A stretch of DNA of 64,000 nucleotides, from contig NZ_FAOZ01000001.1 of assembly GCF_001536285.1 (NCBI RefSeq), positions 546,938 through 610,937 of the forward strand. The letters run 5' to 3'. Positions 17,901 through 28,872 of this stretch are shown here, in pieces. A program made the position numbers and the translations under genes. Source of the DNA: Parafrankia irregularis (GTDB lineage: Bacteria; Actinomycetota; Actinomycetes; Frankiales; Frankiaceae). The first letter of the stretch is position 1. The number at the start of each line of letters is the position of its first letter. A model generated the notes under the pieces. The model was not told where the DNA came from and ran no database searches. It worked only from the letters and a program-made list of their open reading frames with translations.

Positions 17901-19411
17901 AGCCGCGCCGGCTGGTCGGACGCACCGCCGCCGCGCCCGCCGCTCCACCGGGCGCCGCCACGCCGCGGCAGGACACGGCCGGGATGGCGTTCAGGTGCCT
18001 GGCCACGGCGCCACGCCATCGCCACGGCGAGGAGGTGCGCCAGGCCCAGCGCCAGCGGCAGCCGCACCACGGGCTGGAACTTGTAGACGTTGCGGAGGAA
18101 GCCGAAGGGCTCGGACAGCAGCGAGCGCAGGCCGCCGGCCAGCGGGCTGACCGGTTCACCCGAGTACGCCGAGGAGACCGCCACGACGCCGGCGGCAAGG
18201 GTGACCAGCAGGAACCGTCGCGCCGGCAGGTCACGGCGGGTGAGGCCGACCAGGCCGAACCCGGCCACCAGCGCGGAGGCGACGACCGGCGTGGCGCTGC
18301 TGACGTACTCCCGGGCCGCGGGCAGCCATGCCATCGGCAGCTCGAGGTAGGCCATCCAGTCCGCGGCGCCGCGCAGGGTCTCCCCGACCGAGGTCGTGGC
18401 GGTGGTGGTCTCGGCGGTCTCGGTGAAGGGCAGGAAGTTGATGCCGTAGCGGCCCTGGACCATCAGCGCCAGGACCCACCACGCGGTCGCCAGCACCACG
18501 GACAGGCACCACCAGGCCCGCAGCGCCCAGGCCCGCCGCCCGCCGCCCGCGAACGCCAACACCACAGCCGGGCCCAGCAGGACACAGAGGGTGACGGTCG
18601 CGTTGACGCCGCCGGTGCCCAGCACCGCCAGCCCGGACAGCGCCGCGGCGCGCCGCGGGGAGAGCCTGGCCGCCGTCAGCGTGCGGGCGTGCTCGCCGTC
18701 GTCGTCGCGGTGGCCGGTGTCGGCCCCGCCGGCGCCGTCGGGGCGAAGGGCGACGATGAGCGGGACGACCATCCAGGGCAGCATCGAGGCGCCGGCCATC
18801 GCCACCGACGTCGCGCCGATCTTGCCGAGGAACATCGGCGACAGTGCGTAGCTCAGCCCCGCCAGGACGCGGGAGGTGTGGCCACCGATCCCGAGCACCT
18901 CGGCGAGCCGCACCGTTCCCCAGGCCGCCAGGGTGAGCAGGACAGCCATCCACAGCCGCTGGGTGATCCACGGCGGGACGCCGAGCAGGTCGCCGATACC
19001 GAAGAACGGGCCCATCGGGAACAGGTAACCGGCGTACTGGTTCGGCAGGTAGCCGAAGTCGGACGTCGAGTTCCACAGATGGGTGGCCGCCTCCATGAAC
19101 CGCCATGGCTCGAGCGGCACGTCCAGCTTGGTGTCGGCGGTCAGCTTGCCCGGTGCCTGCAGCAGGAAGAGCGTCGCGAAGCCCACGAACATCGCGACCA
19201 GCGACCACCGTGACGCGCGGTCCGGCGTCGGCCCGGTCTGGCCTGGACGCGGCCGCGCCGGCCAAGGGAGAACCCCGAACCGCCGCCCCCGGGAGCGCGC
19301 GGGCTCAGGGTCGGCGGCCGGGTCGGACAGACCCGGCCGAAGGGCGCTGTCGGCCGGGATGGCAGAGATAGCAGGCTCCAGGGCGGTAGTCGGGACTGAC
19401 CCGACGTTCAT
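14960..19411 (-). CDS. aftD: AftD-like alpha-(1->3)-arabinofuranosyltransferase
   Basis: This 1483-residue membrane protein has the organisation of AftD, a GT-C glycosyltransferase that adds arabinofuranose from decaprenyl-phosphoarabinose outside the membrane. The N-terminal hydrophobic block, about residues 70-460, contains the family pattern Asp-Thr-Lys-Leu-Asp, then Asn-Gln-Tyr-Ala-Gly-Tyr-Leu-Phe-Pro-Met-Gly-Pro-Phe-Phe, Gln-Arg-Leu-Trp and Tyr-Ala-Leu-Ser-Pro. The large extracellular part carries a discoidin-like carbohydrate-binding domain at about 880-1010 (Ala-Val-Asp-Gly-Gln-Thr-Ser-Thr-Ser-Trp). Further helices lie at 1270-1300 and 1350-1440. It sits in a minus-strand cluster with a GT2 enzyme upstream and an acyltransferase downstream, suggesting a shared envelope-glycan task. 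The acceptor is not evident from sequence. Confidence 0.85.
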   Translation of the reverse strand: MNVGSVPTTALEPAISAIPADSALRPGLSDPAADPEPARSRGRRFGVLPWPARPRPGQTGPTPDRASRWSLVAMFVGFATLFLLQAPGKLTADTKLDVPLEPWRFMEAATHLWNSTSDFGYLPNQYAGYLFPMGPFFGIGDLLGVPPWITQRLWMAVLLTLAAWGTVRLAEVLGIGGHTSRVLAGLSYALSPMFLGKIGATSVAMAGASMLPWMVVPLIVALRPDGAGGADTGHRDDDGEHARTLTAARLSPRRAAALSGLAVLGTGGVNATVTLCVLLGPAVVLAFAGGGRRAWALRAWWCLSVVLATAWWVLALMVQGRYGINFLPFTETAETTTATTSVGETLRGAADWMAYLELPMAWLPAAREYVSSATPVVASALVAGFGLVGLTRRDLPARRFLLVTLAAGVVAVSSAYSGEPVSPLAGGLRSLLSEPFGFLRNVYKFQPVVRLPLALGLAHLLAVAMAWRRGQAPERHPGRVLPRRGGARWSGGRGGGASDQPARLEETMPLAISAAARNGAGGAGGASDRTVGGPVASRRRVLPVAVSLAAVAALVVAMLPLLQGKGLQPRPFDKVPDYWTVAADWLADHPEGGRTLVLPGAPFGEYDWGRPLDEPMQWLADSPWGVRNLIPLGGVGTTRLLDGIEEMMATGDTPGLATTLARAGVGMVLIRNDIEIKDWDIPASTDQLHRALESSGLQLAASFGPTTEARTSSKARLIKSLRRSEERVPALEVWTVPGGARMVQAYPLSTGVVVSGGPEATVQLSDQGLLGPDRATVLASDLAEADEYSAAAGGSDADPTTTLAPIADPPPASKVITPTTALAVTDTNTRRDFTFGIVHDGTSYLLGPNESVAGRSEPPRQWTDRPTAGHQTVAGYADGMSVTASSYGFELIAAPDFAPQAAVDGQTSTSWTAIRRHGATSQGEWIQLDVGRELEAPYIDIRLLAEGDWRPEVHALRVTTERGSVVTQVKPVEDIQRLAVPAGESRWFKITLEKVTNEDDPSLGAGLREIDIPGASFHRYAQTPSDLTDTFESLSQGLVAYSFERYRADPLQPFGGSEELTFARKFDSPREMTFTLRGTATAIPPPAGSAVDTSNAPLVIPCGEGPSLIIDGVRYDLEVSGVYSSMATARPFQLKLCTGNNQVRLGAGSHLLSVDLGGATMVVDAISMVGEGAAVSTDRPRTTAIGHWGSELRTVDIGAGAASFVSVRENANASWTATLNGQELTAVRIDGWAQGWIVPAGQGGTIVIENHPGQTFRRNLLIGLGLVLILTAIAVVPDSVGAERRRRRQERGAGPGLADRLADRFARLSPAGLPGMRALGRLRLPALWTGLALATLSVFLVAGVVALVVPLIVLLGRRLRWLPGLLALAGMVGSGIVVSTVPSAIPFSGEGAFSWPAQALGALAFAATISALALRPAEAVRRWPESSDQVRHVPNMKDDAVGRPTAGTSGSAPSGGRLPGGSVGVVPPPGRGRRTPPENTIID

Positions 19412-19598
19412 ACATCCTCACGCGAAACCGTACGGTACCGGTCCCGTCCGGACGGTCGGGCGGTCGTCGGTGCTGGTAGGAGGCCGGGCCCCGGTGGCCA
19501 GCCGGGCCGCGGTGGCTGGCCCGGCGCGGGAGAGCCGGCCCCACCGCGCCACCTGGCGCGGCCACCACGGCCGGGTGAACGGCCCGTCTGGGCCATCG

Positions 19599-20837
19599 TC
19601 ACGGCCTGGTGCGCCCTGGGAGGTCGCGCGGATCCCCGGGTGGGACAGGCCAGCCGGACGCGCAGAGCACGGAGGGCTCCGGCGCCGCGAGTGGACCGCC
19701 CGCGGCGACCCTGGGCGCCGGAGTCTGCAGCGCGGCCGCCGGTGCCGGTGCTGCCGGGGCCGGGCTGACGGCCGCCGGCGTGACCGGCTCGGCGGGGGCG
19801 GGTCGCCCGATCACCGCCGGCCGGGCGACCACCACGGGACGGGCGAGCGGTTCAGGACGGGCGGCCGCGGCTGGCCGCGAGGGCGGCACCGGCCGCGCCG
19901 GCCGACCCGGTCGGGTGGGCGCCTGGCGCGGCGGCGCCCCGTTCGACGGCACCGCACTCGACGGCGAGACGTTCGTCGGCGAGACGTTCGATGACGCGAC
20001 GTTCGATGGCGCGACGTTCGATGGCGCGACGTTCGACGGCACCGCGCGTGGGGACACAGGAGCACCGATGAGGTCCGCGGCGTCCACGACGCCCAGTTCG
20101 TCGAGTCGTTCCCGACGGGTGACCGGCGTCAGCCCGGCCCGGCTGAGATAGCGCCGGGCCCGCACGACGTCGACGAGCATCGCCGGGGTGTGCCGGGTCA
20201 CCCGGAACGTCCCGCCGGGGGTCTCGTTCCAGCGCACCGGAACCTCCGCGATGCGGTAGCCCATCGAGCGCGCGATCGAGAGCACCTCGACGTCGAAACC
20301 GAAGCCGGTCGACCGGGCGAGGCTGAACAGGATCTTGGCTTCGGCATGCCGGAAGGCCTTGAAGCCACACTGGGTGTCGGCCACGTCCAACGCGGCGAGC
20401 GAACGGGTGAGCTGGTTGAAGGCCCAGCTCCCGGCCTTGCGGCCGCCGGTCCTGGTCGCACCGTCACCGATGCGGCGCGACCCGAGCGCGACCTCGGCGT
20501 GCTCGAGCGCGGCGAGCAGCAGCGGGAGGTCGTTCACGTCGGAGGCGCCGTCGGCGTCCATGAAGACGATCGACTGACCGTGGGCGGCGGCGACACCGGC
20601 CCGCACCGCGGTGCCCTTCCCACAGTTCCACGGCAGGCGCACGACCCGATGACTCGGATGATCACCGAACAGGTCCTCGGCGATGCCGGCGGTGCCGTCG
20701 GTGCTGCCGTCGTCGACGACGATCACCTCGACCCTGGGGATCCGGCTCACCACCGCCAGCAGGTGCGGCAGCGACTGCGGAAGTCGCCTCGCCTCGTTGT
20801 AGGCGGGGATGATGACGCTCACGGGCACTCGGTCCAC
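19599..20837 (-). CDS. Family 2 glycosyltransferase, dolichyl/polyprenyl-phosphate type
   Basis: Residues 1-245 form a GT2 domain like dolichyl-phosphate beta-glucosyltransferase. The start is Val-Ile-Ile-Pro-Ala-Tyr-Asn-Glu. A Val-Asp-Asp-Gly-Ser-Thr-Asp-Gly nucleotide-binding motif lies near residue 42, Asn-Cys-Gly-Lys-Gly near 71, and the metal-binding Asp-Ala-Asp-Gly at about 93. A Gln-Cys-Gly-Phe-Lys-Ala-Phe motif near 150 matches that subfamily. The last 150 residues are a Pro/Ala/Val-rich tail that begins with five pentapeptide repeats (Pro-Ser-Asn-Val-Ala) encoded by a 15-bp tandem repeat. It likely makes a lipid-linked sugar donor for the AftD-like enzyme downstream. It has no C-terminal membrane anchor. 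Confidence 0.85.
   Translation of the reverse strand: MDRVPVSVIIPAYNEARRLPQSLPHLLAVVSRIPRVEVIVVDDGSTDGTAGIAEDLFGDHPSHRVVRLPWNCGKGTAVRAGVAAAHGQSIVFMDADGASDVNDLPLLLAALEHAEVALGSRRIGDGATRTGGRKAGSWAFNQLTRSLAALDVADTQCGFKAFRHAEAKILFSLARSTGFGFDVEVLSIARSMGYRIAEVPVRWNETPGGTFRVTRHTPAMLVDVVRARRYLSRAGLTPVTRRERLDELGVVDAADLIGAPVSPRAVPSNVAPSNVAPSNVASSNVSPTNVSPSSAVPSNGAPPRQAPTRPGRPARPVPPSRPAAAARPEPLARPVVVARPAVIGRPAPAEPVTPAAVSPAPAAPAPAAALQTPAPRVAAGGPLAAPEPSVLCASGWPVPPGDPRDLPGRTRP
19968..20042. repeat. 15-bp tandem repeat, 5 units, inside GT2 gene
   Basis: Five consecutive 15-base units of the form GACGTTCGATGGCGC; units 3 and 4 are identical. They encode pentapeptide repeats in the GT2 tail. Confidence 0.9.
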
Positions 20838-21701
20838 TACTCACCCCTCGGCTGCGACGACAGGTGTGATGACCGGACTCTCATCGGATGGCTTCTGTCC
20901 GTGGCGACCAGTCTGAATTGCCGAGTTTCGGGGGAATTGCGTTCCCTGTCAACTTCGCACCATCCTGGCATGGGCAGCACATCCGAAGGCCACCGGGGCC
21001 CACGCTCACCAGTCATGCCGGCACAACAACGGCGACGACTTGACCGTCAGCACACGGACTACCCCGGAGGCCGCACTTTCGGAGCGGTCATGGCCGGTCG
21101 CCGGCACACCCGCAACCAGAAGGGCGGGACCCAAAGAAACCGTCCCGTCACCCAACGCCATTGCCACCTCCCGGGAGCGTCCGTCCTGTCACCTGCGGAA
21201 ACGGGACTCGGTGAGGCGACCGGTCGAACGGTCACCGCCGCTGTCGACGTAGACACTTGCACGACAGGTCAGCTGGTGCGCCGCCCGCAAACCGCGCACC
21301 AGGCCCCCGCCGGGCCTCACCAGCGCTCCACATCCGCCGCCCGCGAAGCGCCATACCGGGCGGCGCAATCGCGTCGCACCCACTGCCACCAGCGGTTTCC
21401 GCGGTGATGTCGAACCGCCGAACCAGGCCCGCCCATCATCACGAAATGCAGGTCGTCACTGCGGCACCGGAATAGCACCATCGAGCAAACGGACGCTGAG
21501 CCACCGGATCGGGCGCAGATGTGCACCCGATCGCGGGGCGCCGCGACGCGTCCGGGCGTCTTCTCGTGCACCATACGGACAGGCACCGCGCGGCCGGCCA
21601 CAGCGACCACAGCGACCGGATCGGCCCCGATCGGCGCCGCAGGTACACCGGCCGTCCCAGCCGACCAGCACGCCGGTACGCCCGGATCCGAGGGGGCCCG
21701 C
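20838..21701. other. 860-base gap, probable promoter region
   Basis: No reading frame here has a motif or a convincing ribosome site. The part next to the GT2 start (about 20900-20965) is less GC-rich and may carry its promoter. I see no RNA gene or strong hairpin. Confidence 0.4.
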
Positions 21702-22184
21702 ATGCCAAGAGATGATCAGCATCGAGCGGACGCGATGTTGCGGGGGCTCGTCGGCGGCGGCCGCTCGCGACTCAGCCTCAGCGCGGCGATGCGGGCACGG
21801 GACGTCGCCCAGCTCACCGACGCCGATCTCGCCTGGGCGGAGGCGACCGTGGTGCTGCGCCACGCCTATCCGGCGCCGCCGCGGCCCGAGCCCGGACCGG
21901 GACCGGGAGCCGAGCCCGGAGCCGGACCGGCCCAGGGGCCCGGAGCGGTCACGGACCCTGGCGGGGCGCGCGGGCGCCCGACCACGCCGCCCGGCGACCA
22001 GACAGAGGCCTCCCGGCGCGCGGCGTCACCGCCGAACGTGCACCCGCGGCCGCCCGGCACCACGGACGGTCGGGGTCGGGGCACCCGCCCCCGACCGGGC
22101 AGCGCCCGCCCCGGGGCGGGGCGGGGCGGTCAGGACGCCGGCGCGGCCGGCGATGCCTCAGGGAGCTCACCCGAACGCTCGTAG
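21702..22184 (+). CDS. Hypothetical protein, Pro/Gly/Arg-rich tail
   Basis: This 160-residue frame starts at an ATG preceded by GAGGGGG. Residues 1-50 look like a real helical segment (Leu-Arg-Gly-Leu-Val-Gly-Gly-Gly ... Asp-Val-Ala-Gln-Leu-Thr-Asp-Ala-Asp-Leu-Ala-Trp-Ala-Glu-Ala). The rest is low-complexity Pro/Gly/Arg. The 3' end overlaps rpiB on the other strand by 55 bases, so the tail may be misread or the stop may truly lie inside. I do not recognise a family. Confidence 0.45.
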   Translation: MPRDDQHRADAMLRGLVGGGRSRLSLSAAMRARDVAQLTDADLAWAEATVVLRHAYPAPPRPEPGPGPGAEPGAGPAQGPGAVTDPGGARGRPTTPPGDQTEASRRAASPPNVHPRPPGTTDGRGRGTRPRPGSARPGAGRGGQDAGAAGDASGSSPERS

Positions 22185-22615
22185 GACGAGATCATCCGCA
22201 GCCGGCGGACGTGACGCTGCTCCTCGCTGAACGGCGTCGTCAGGAAGGCCTCCACGAACCCGATCGCCTCGGGTACCGAGTGCATCCGGGCACCGACGCT
22301 GACAACGTTCGCGTCGTTGTGCTGGCGGGCCAGCGTTGCGGTCTGCTCGCTCCACACCAGCGCCGCCCGCACCCCGGCGACCTTGTTCGCGGCGATCACC
22401 TCGCCGTTACCGGAGCCGCCGATCACGATCCCCAGGCTGTCGGACTCGGCGGCGGCCGCGGCCGCGGCGGCCATCACGAAGGGCGGGTAGTCGTCGTCGG
22501 GGTCGTACTCGGCGGGCCCGTGGTCGACGGGGGTGTGGCCGAGCTCGGCGAGCCGTGCGACGAGAGCTTCCTTCAGGTGGAACCCAGCGTGATCAGAACC
22601 AAGATGGACGCGCAT
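22130..22615 (-). CDS. rpiB: Ribose-5-phosphate isomerase B
   Basis: This 161-residue protein of the RpiB/LacAB family interconverts ribose 5-phosphate and ribulose 5-phosphate in the non-oxidative pentose phosphate pathway. The N-terminal Gly-Ser-Asp-His-Ala-Gly motif at residues 6-11 binds phosphate. The active-site loop reads Gly-Gly-Ser-Gly-Asn-Gly-Glu (about 66-72), the actinobacterial variant that uses Glu where enterobacterial enzymes use Cys. Asn-Asp-Ala-Asn-Val and Val-Gly-Ala-Arg-Met follow as expected. The Ala/Pro tail is slightly longer than usual. Confidence 0.95.
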   Translation of the reverse strand: MRVHLGSDHAGFHLKEALVARLAELGHTPVDHGPAEYDPDDDYPPFVMAAAAAAAAESDSLGIVIGGSGNGEVIAANKVAGVRAALVWSEQTATLARQHNDANVVSVGARMHSVPEAIGFVEAFLTTPFSEEQRHVRRLRMISSYERSGELPEASPAAPAS

Positions 22616-22732
22616 GATGCGCCATCATGCCTGCTCGCCGCCCACCACCGCGCGGCCGGTGACGTACCGCTCGCCCCAGCCGCGCCTTCACCCCACCTCA
22701 GGTCGCACCTCGGTCACGCTCCGCGGACCGGT

Positions 22733-23401
22733 TCAGTCGAAGACCGGGTCCTGATCACGGGTGCGCTTGAGCTCGTAGAAGCCGGGGGTCTGGGCGACGA
22801 GCAGGACGCCGTCCCACAGCCTGCCGGCCGCCTCGCCCCGGGGCGCCGGGGTGACCACCGGGCCGAAGAACGCCGTGCCGGCGACGGCGATGACCGGTGT
22901 CCCCACGTCCATGCCGACCCGGCTGATGCCGTCGGTGTGGCTCGCGCGCAGGCGCTCGTCCCACTCGGTCGAACGCGCGGCGGCCGCCAGCGCCGGGTCC
23001 AGGCCCACCTCGACCAGGGCCGAGGCGAAGGTCTCCTCGGTGAGCTCGGCCTTCTGCAGGTGGCGGCGCTCACCGAGCGCCGTGTAGAGCGGGAGCAGCA
23101 CCTCGTCACCGGCGGTGGCCGCGGCGGCGATGCAGACCCGGACGGGCCCCCAGGCCTGCCGCATGGCCTCCCGGTACTGCTCGGGAACGTCACGGCCTTC
23201 GTTGAGCACGGCGAGGCTCATGACGTGCCAGCGCGTCCGCACCGGCCGGACCTTCTCCACCTCCAGCATCCAGCGCGATGTCAGCCACGCCCACGGGCAC
23301 AGCGGGTCGAACCAGAAGTCCGCGTCGAGGAGCGGCTGGTCCGCCGCGGAGCCGGAATCGCTGTTGACGGAGTCGACCGCGAGGGCGGAATCGGCTGTCA
23401 T
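22733..23401 (-). CDS. DsbA-family protein, mycothiol-dependent reductase type
   Basis: This 222-residue thioredoxin-fold protein of the DsbA/FrnE class has a Cys-Pro-Trp-Ala motif in the context Asp-Pro-Leu-Cys-Pro-Trp-Ala-Trp (about residues 32-39). That context is typical of the actinobacterial mycothiol-dependent nitroreductase Rv2466c group. A single active-site cysteine with Pro-Trp following fits mycothiol chemistry rather than periplasmic disulfide formation, and no signal peptide is present. The ATG at 23401 is preceded by AGGAGG; the upstream extension of the frame is noise. It lies between rpiB and pepN, a neighbourhood I associate with other actinomycetes. Confidence 0.85.
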   Translation of the reverse strand: MTADSALAVDSVNSDSGSAADQPLLDADFWFDPLCPWAWLTSRWMLEVEKVRPVRTRWHVMSLAVLNEGRDVPEQYREAMRQAWGPVRVCIAAAATAGDEVLLPLYTALGERRHLQKAELTEETFASALVEVGLDPALAAAARSTEWDERLRASHTDGISRVGMDVGTPVIAVAGTAFFGPVVTPAPRGEAAGRLWDGVLLVAQTPGFYELKRTRDQDPVFD

Positions 23402-23539
23402 GGATCCTCCTGTACGCCTGTACGGCGGCACGGCTGAACGGGCAGGGCCGCGCGGGCGGGGCCCTGCCGCGCGAATGGCACGTGACCCGACCGTGACCGG
23501 ACCATTCCTCGGACCGGCCACAGCGGTCCTCTGCCCACC

Positions 23540-24640
23540 TCAACCGTCCGCGGGCGTCGGATCCTTCCCTTCCGCGGCGAGATAGGTCGCGACCTTGTTC
23601 ACCACGGCCACGAACGGCACCGCCGCGATCGCCCCCGGAATGCCGGCGAGCACGCTGCCGGCCGACAGCGCGATGACGATGGCCAGCGGATGCAGTCGCA
23701 CCGCCCGGCGCATGATCAGCGGCTGCAGCAGGTGGCCCTCGAGCTGCTGGACGGCGATCACCACGCCCAGGATGATCAGGGCGTCACCCAGCCCGTTCGA
23801 CACGAGCACGACGAGGACGGCGGCGATCCCGGCGACGGTCGCACCGATGATCGGAATGAACCCGCCGAAGAACGTCAGCAGGGCCAGCGGCGCCACCAGC
23901 GGCGCGCCGACCGCGACCAGCCCGATCGTGATGCCGATGGCGTCCACGGCGGCGACGAAGACCGTCCCGCGGATGTAGCCGGTGATCGTGTTCCAGGCCT
24001 CGCGGCCGGCGCCGCGAACTCGGTCCTCAGCTCCGGCGGGGAAGCGGGTGACGATCCAGTCCCAGATCCGCTCACCGTCGTAGAGGAAGAAGAAGGTGGA
24101 GAACAGCGCGACGAGGATGCTGGTCAGGACCTCCGCGGCCACCGAAGCCGTCGAGAGCACGCCGGAGACCAGCTTCCCCCGGTTGTCGGTGATGCTCTTG
24201 CGGATGTCGTCGACCAGGTCGTCGATCTGCCCCTCGGACAGGTGGAACGGCCCGTCCGTCAGATAGTCGCGGACCTGGTCGATGCCCTCGCTGACCTGGT
24301 CGGCCACGGCCGGGATCTCGTTGGCGGCGTTGAACCCCACGGCCACGCCGGCCCCGGTCACGATCAGGAAGAACACGATCAGCGCCGCGAACGCCGCGCC
24401 GAGCCGCGGCAGGCCCAGCCGCTGGAAGCGCTGCGCCAGCGGATGGATCAGCGCGGCGATCAGCAGGCCCGCGATCACCGGGATGACGACGGTACGAACC
24501 CTGCCGACCATCATGCTCAGGATGTAGACGGCGGTGCCGATGACGATCAGGCGCCATGACCACCCGGCGGCGACCCGCAGGGCGACCGGGACGTGCTGCT
24601 CGGCGCGACGCACCGTCGAGCTCGCGTGGGCTCCGTTCAC
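23540..24640 (-). CDS. AI-2E family (PerM/YdiK-like) membrane transporter
   Basis: This is a 366-residue protein with seven to eight hydrophobic segments in the usual AI-2E exporter layout: two helices near residues 25-65, one near 75-95, a soluble loop of about 70 residues, then four to five helices from about 165. The conserved Gly-Gly-Phe-Ile-Pro-Ile-Ile-Gly and Gln-Gln-Leu-Glu-Gly-His-Leu-Leu-Gln-Pro motifs are both visible. The frame runs on to 25288 through low-complexity repeats. I chose the GTG at 24640 as the start. The substrate is not inferable. Confidence 0.85.
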   Translation of the reverse strand: MNGAHASSTVRRAEQHVPVALRVAAGWSWRLIVIGTAVYILSMMVGRVRTVVIPVIAGLLIAALIHPLAQRFQRLGLPRLGAAFAALIVFFLIVTGAGVAVGFNAANEIPAVADQVSEGIDQVRDYLTDGPFHLSEGQIDDLVDDIRKSITDNRGKLVSGVLSTASVAAEVLTSILVALFSTFFFLYDGERIWDWIVTRFPAGAEDRVRGAGREAWNTITGYIRGTVFVAAVDAIGITIGLVAVGAPLVAPLALLTFFGGFIPIIGATVAGIAAVLVVLVSNGLGDALIILGVVIAVQQLEGHLLQPLIMRRAVRLHPLAIVIALSAGSVLAGIPGAIAAVPFVAVVNKVATYLAAEGKDPTPADG

Positions 24641-24850
24641 GATCGTCCGCCGCCCGGGCCCCGAGGAGTCACCCGCGCCGTTACCCCCGGACGGCCGCCG
24701 CTCACCCCGCAGGGGCACCCGCCCCAGCCCCGCAACCCGACGCACGGCCCACCCCCTCGCTCCGGCGTCCAGACGATCCGCCCACCGGCCCCTGCGCCTT
24801 CCGGCACAGGCGCTCACGGCTCCGCACCCACGGCCCTGTGGCCGCCGGCG

Positions 24851-24969
24851 CGTTACCCGCCGGCGTACTGCCCGCCGGCACACTGCCGCCGGCGCGTTGC
24901 CCGCCGGCCCCGTGCCCGCTGGCCCCGTGCCCGCTGGCCCCGTGCCCGCTGGCCCCGTGCCCGCTGGCC
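24851..24969. repeat. 15-bp minisatellite in a 700-base intergenic region
   Basis: About eight 15-base units; the last four (CCCGTGCCCGCTGGC) are identical and the earlier ones degenerate. The array lies between the divergently transcribed AI-2E and pepN genes (24641-25352), where I see no gene. Confidence 0.85.
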
Positions 24970-25242
24970 CGTCAGGTGCTGTCCTCACGGACATCCAACC
25001 CGACGGGCCGGGCCGAATTCCACCAAGTCCCCGAAGAACCCGCGCTCCGTACGCGGTCGGGAGGCATCCGGCGTGCCCGCGCGCAGATCGGAACATCCCC
25101 GAAGCCGCGGCATCGTTGCGCCGTTTCCGCACCAGAATTCGACGGCCTCCGGCGAGGCCATCCGGCGCTGTGCGGCGTAACCCGTAGGTGGACGGAGCCC
25201 ACCGCCGGGCGTGGGAGACTGACCAACGAGCAACGCCCGTCC

Positions 25243-25330
25243 CAGCTGACACCGTTCTTCCAGCTGGCACCGCCGTCCCAGCTGGCACCGCTGTTCCCCG
25301 CTGACACCGACGTTCCCCGCCGACACCGCG
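25243..25330. repeat. 18-bp degenerate tandem repeat upstream of pepN
   Basis: Four to five units related to CAGCTGGCACCGCTGTTC end about 20 bases before the pepN start. They may overlap the promoter or leader of pepN. Confidence 0.7.
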
Positions 25331-25352
25331 GCGTTTCCGCGAAAGGATCCGG

Positions 25353-27908
<2,556 letters not shown>

Positions 27909-27981
27909 GCGGTCCGTCCGCGAAGGGCCGGTCCTGAGAGGGGCCGGCCCTGAGGGAAAGGACCATCCGGAGGGATCGGGT

Positions 27982-28014
27982 CCGCCGCGCCGGGCATGAC
28001 AGCCGGCGCGGCGG
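27982..28014. terminator. Hairpin terminator between pepN and DUF5130 gene
   Basis: Stem of 12 bp (CCGCCGCGCCGG and its complement) with a 9-base loop in the short gap between two convergent genes. It probably serves both. Confidence 0.7.
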
Positions 28015-28019
28015 GCGGC

Positions 28020-28442
28020 TCAGCGGCGAGCAGCGGCGTGGCCGGCGGGCACGCGGACAGCGGCGGGCGCCCCGGCGGCGTCGGCCAGCTGGCGCAGACC
28101 CGTGACCACACCGCCGACGAGATCGCCCAGCGCGAAGCTGGACGTCATCGCCAGGGTGGCGAGGCCGGCCGCGGCGTCACTGACGCGCTTCCTCGCGGCC
28201 GGCGTCGTCACGATCTGGACGAACCGCTGCCCAGGCGAGACGGCGATCAGGACCGCCTCGTCGTCGTGCCCATCAGCGAGGCCCCCCAGCAGACGCTCGG
28301 CGGTGAGCAACGGGTCGTCGCCCAGACCACCGATGCGGACGGCGAACCGGATGCCGGACTGGCTCTGCGCCGCCTGGCGGGCGCGTTCGAGCCGGTCAGC
28401 CTGCTCGGGGGTGAAGGCCTCACCAGGTGCCACTGGCACCAC
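28020..28442 (-). CDS. DUF5130 (TPM-like) protein
   Basis: This protein of about 140 residues starts at GTG 28442 or the nearby GTG 28433. It has the actinobacterial DUF5130 pattern: Phe-Thr-Pro-Glu-Gln near residue 10, then an alpha/beta domain with Ile-Arg-Phe-Ala-Val, a Val-Gln-Ile-Val-Thr-Thr strand and an Ala-Met-Thr-Ser-Ser-Phe-Ala-Leu-Gly-Asp helix. The fold is related to TPM domains of thylakoid/membrane phosphatase-like proteins, with no known reaction. The start overlaps the end of the upstream membrane-protein gene, so the two form an operon. Confidence 0.7.
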   Translation of the reverse strand: MVPVAPGEAFTPEQADRLERARQAAQSQSGIRFAVRIGGLGDDPLLTAERLLGGLADGHDDEAVLIAVSPGQRFVQIVTTPAARKRVSDAAAGLATLAMTSSFALGDLVGGVVTGLRQLADAAGAPAAVRVPAGHAAARR

Positions 28443-28872
28443 CCGTGCCCGGCTTCGCCGCCGAGCGCTTGTCGTCGAGGTCTTCCGACTTCTCACCGAT
28501 CCAGGTCGTGTCGTGCTCCCACGGCTGACCCGGACGGTAGCGCGACGGCCGGCTCAGACGGCTCGTCAGCGCGGTGAGGATGAACGCCAGCAGGAAGCCA
28601 CCGACGACCGTGCCACCGTAGATCGTCCAGGCGTGGACGGCCGACAGCGGGTCGGGGTCGTAGGTGGTCCCCACATCCTGCGCGGACGCGGACACCGCCA
28701 GGAACGGCACGGTGAACAGGGACAACGCGGCAACGGTCAGAGCGCGGCGCGCGGCGACCCGTCGGCCCGACCGGGAGGTCGAGGACAGGTCGCTGGCCGC
28801 GACGGACCGCCGAGACGTACGGCGCGGACGACGTGGAATCACGACCGGAAGGGTACCGGGAACAGGTGTCAC
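28420..28872 (-). CDS. Small membrane protein, unknown function
   Basis: This 150-residue protein has a basic N-terminus of about 45 residues, a hydrophobic segment at about 45-62 ending in Ala-Ser-Ala-Gln (signal-peptide-like), and a second membrane segment at about 85-103. The short cytoplasmic tail is charged, with Trp-Glu-His-Asp and Lys-Ser-Glu-Asp-Leu-Asp-Asp-Lys. I do not recognise a named family. It is translationally coupled to the DUF5130 gene, so the two products probably work together at the membrane. The first 25 residues may be upstream of the true start. Confidence 0.65.
   Translation of the reverse strand: MTPVPGTLPVVIPRRPRRTSRRSVAASDLSSTSRSGRRVAARRALTVAALSLFTVPFLAVSASAQDVGTTYDPDPLSAVHAWTIYGGTVVGGFLLAFILTALTSRLSRPSRYRPGQPWEHDTTWIGEKSEDLDDKRSAAKPGTGGASGTW

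Noticed and set aside
16358..19213. 951-residue open frame on the plus strand
   Set aside because: It is antisense to the AftD-like gene, has no motif, and is rich in Arg/Gly/His as expected for a shadow of a GC-rich gene.
24851..24969. Possible CRISPR array
   Set aside because: Units are 15 bp with no spacers, so it is a tandem minisatellite.
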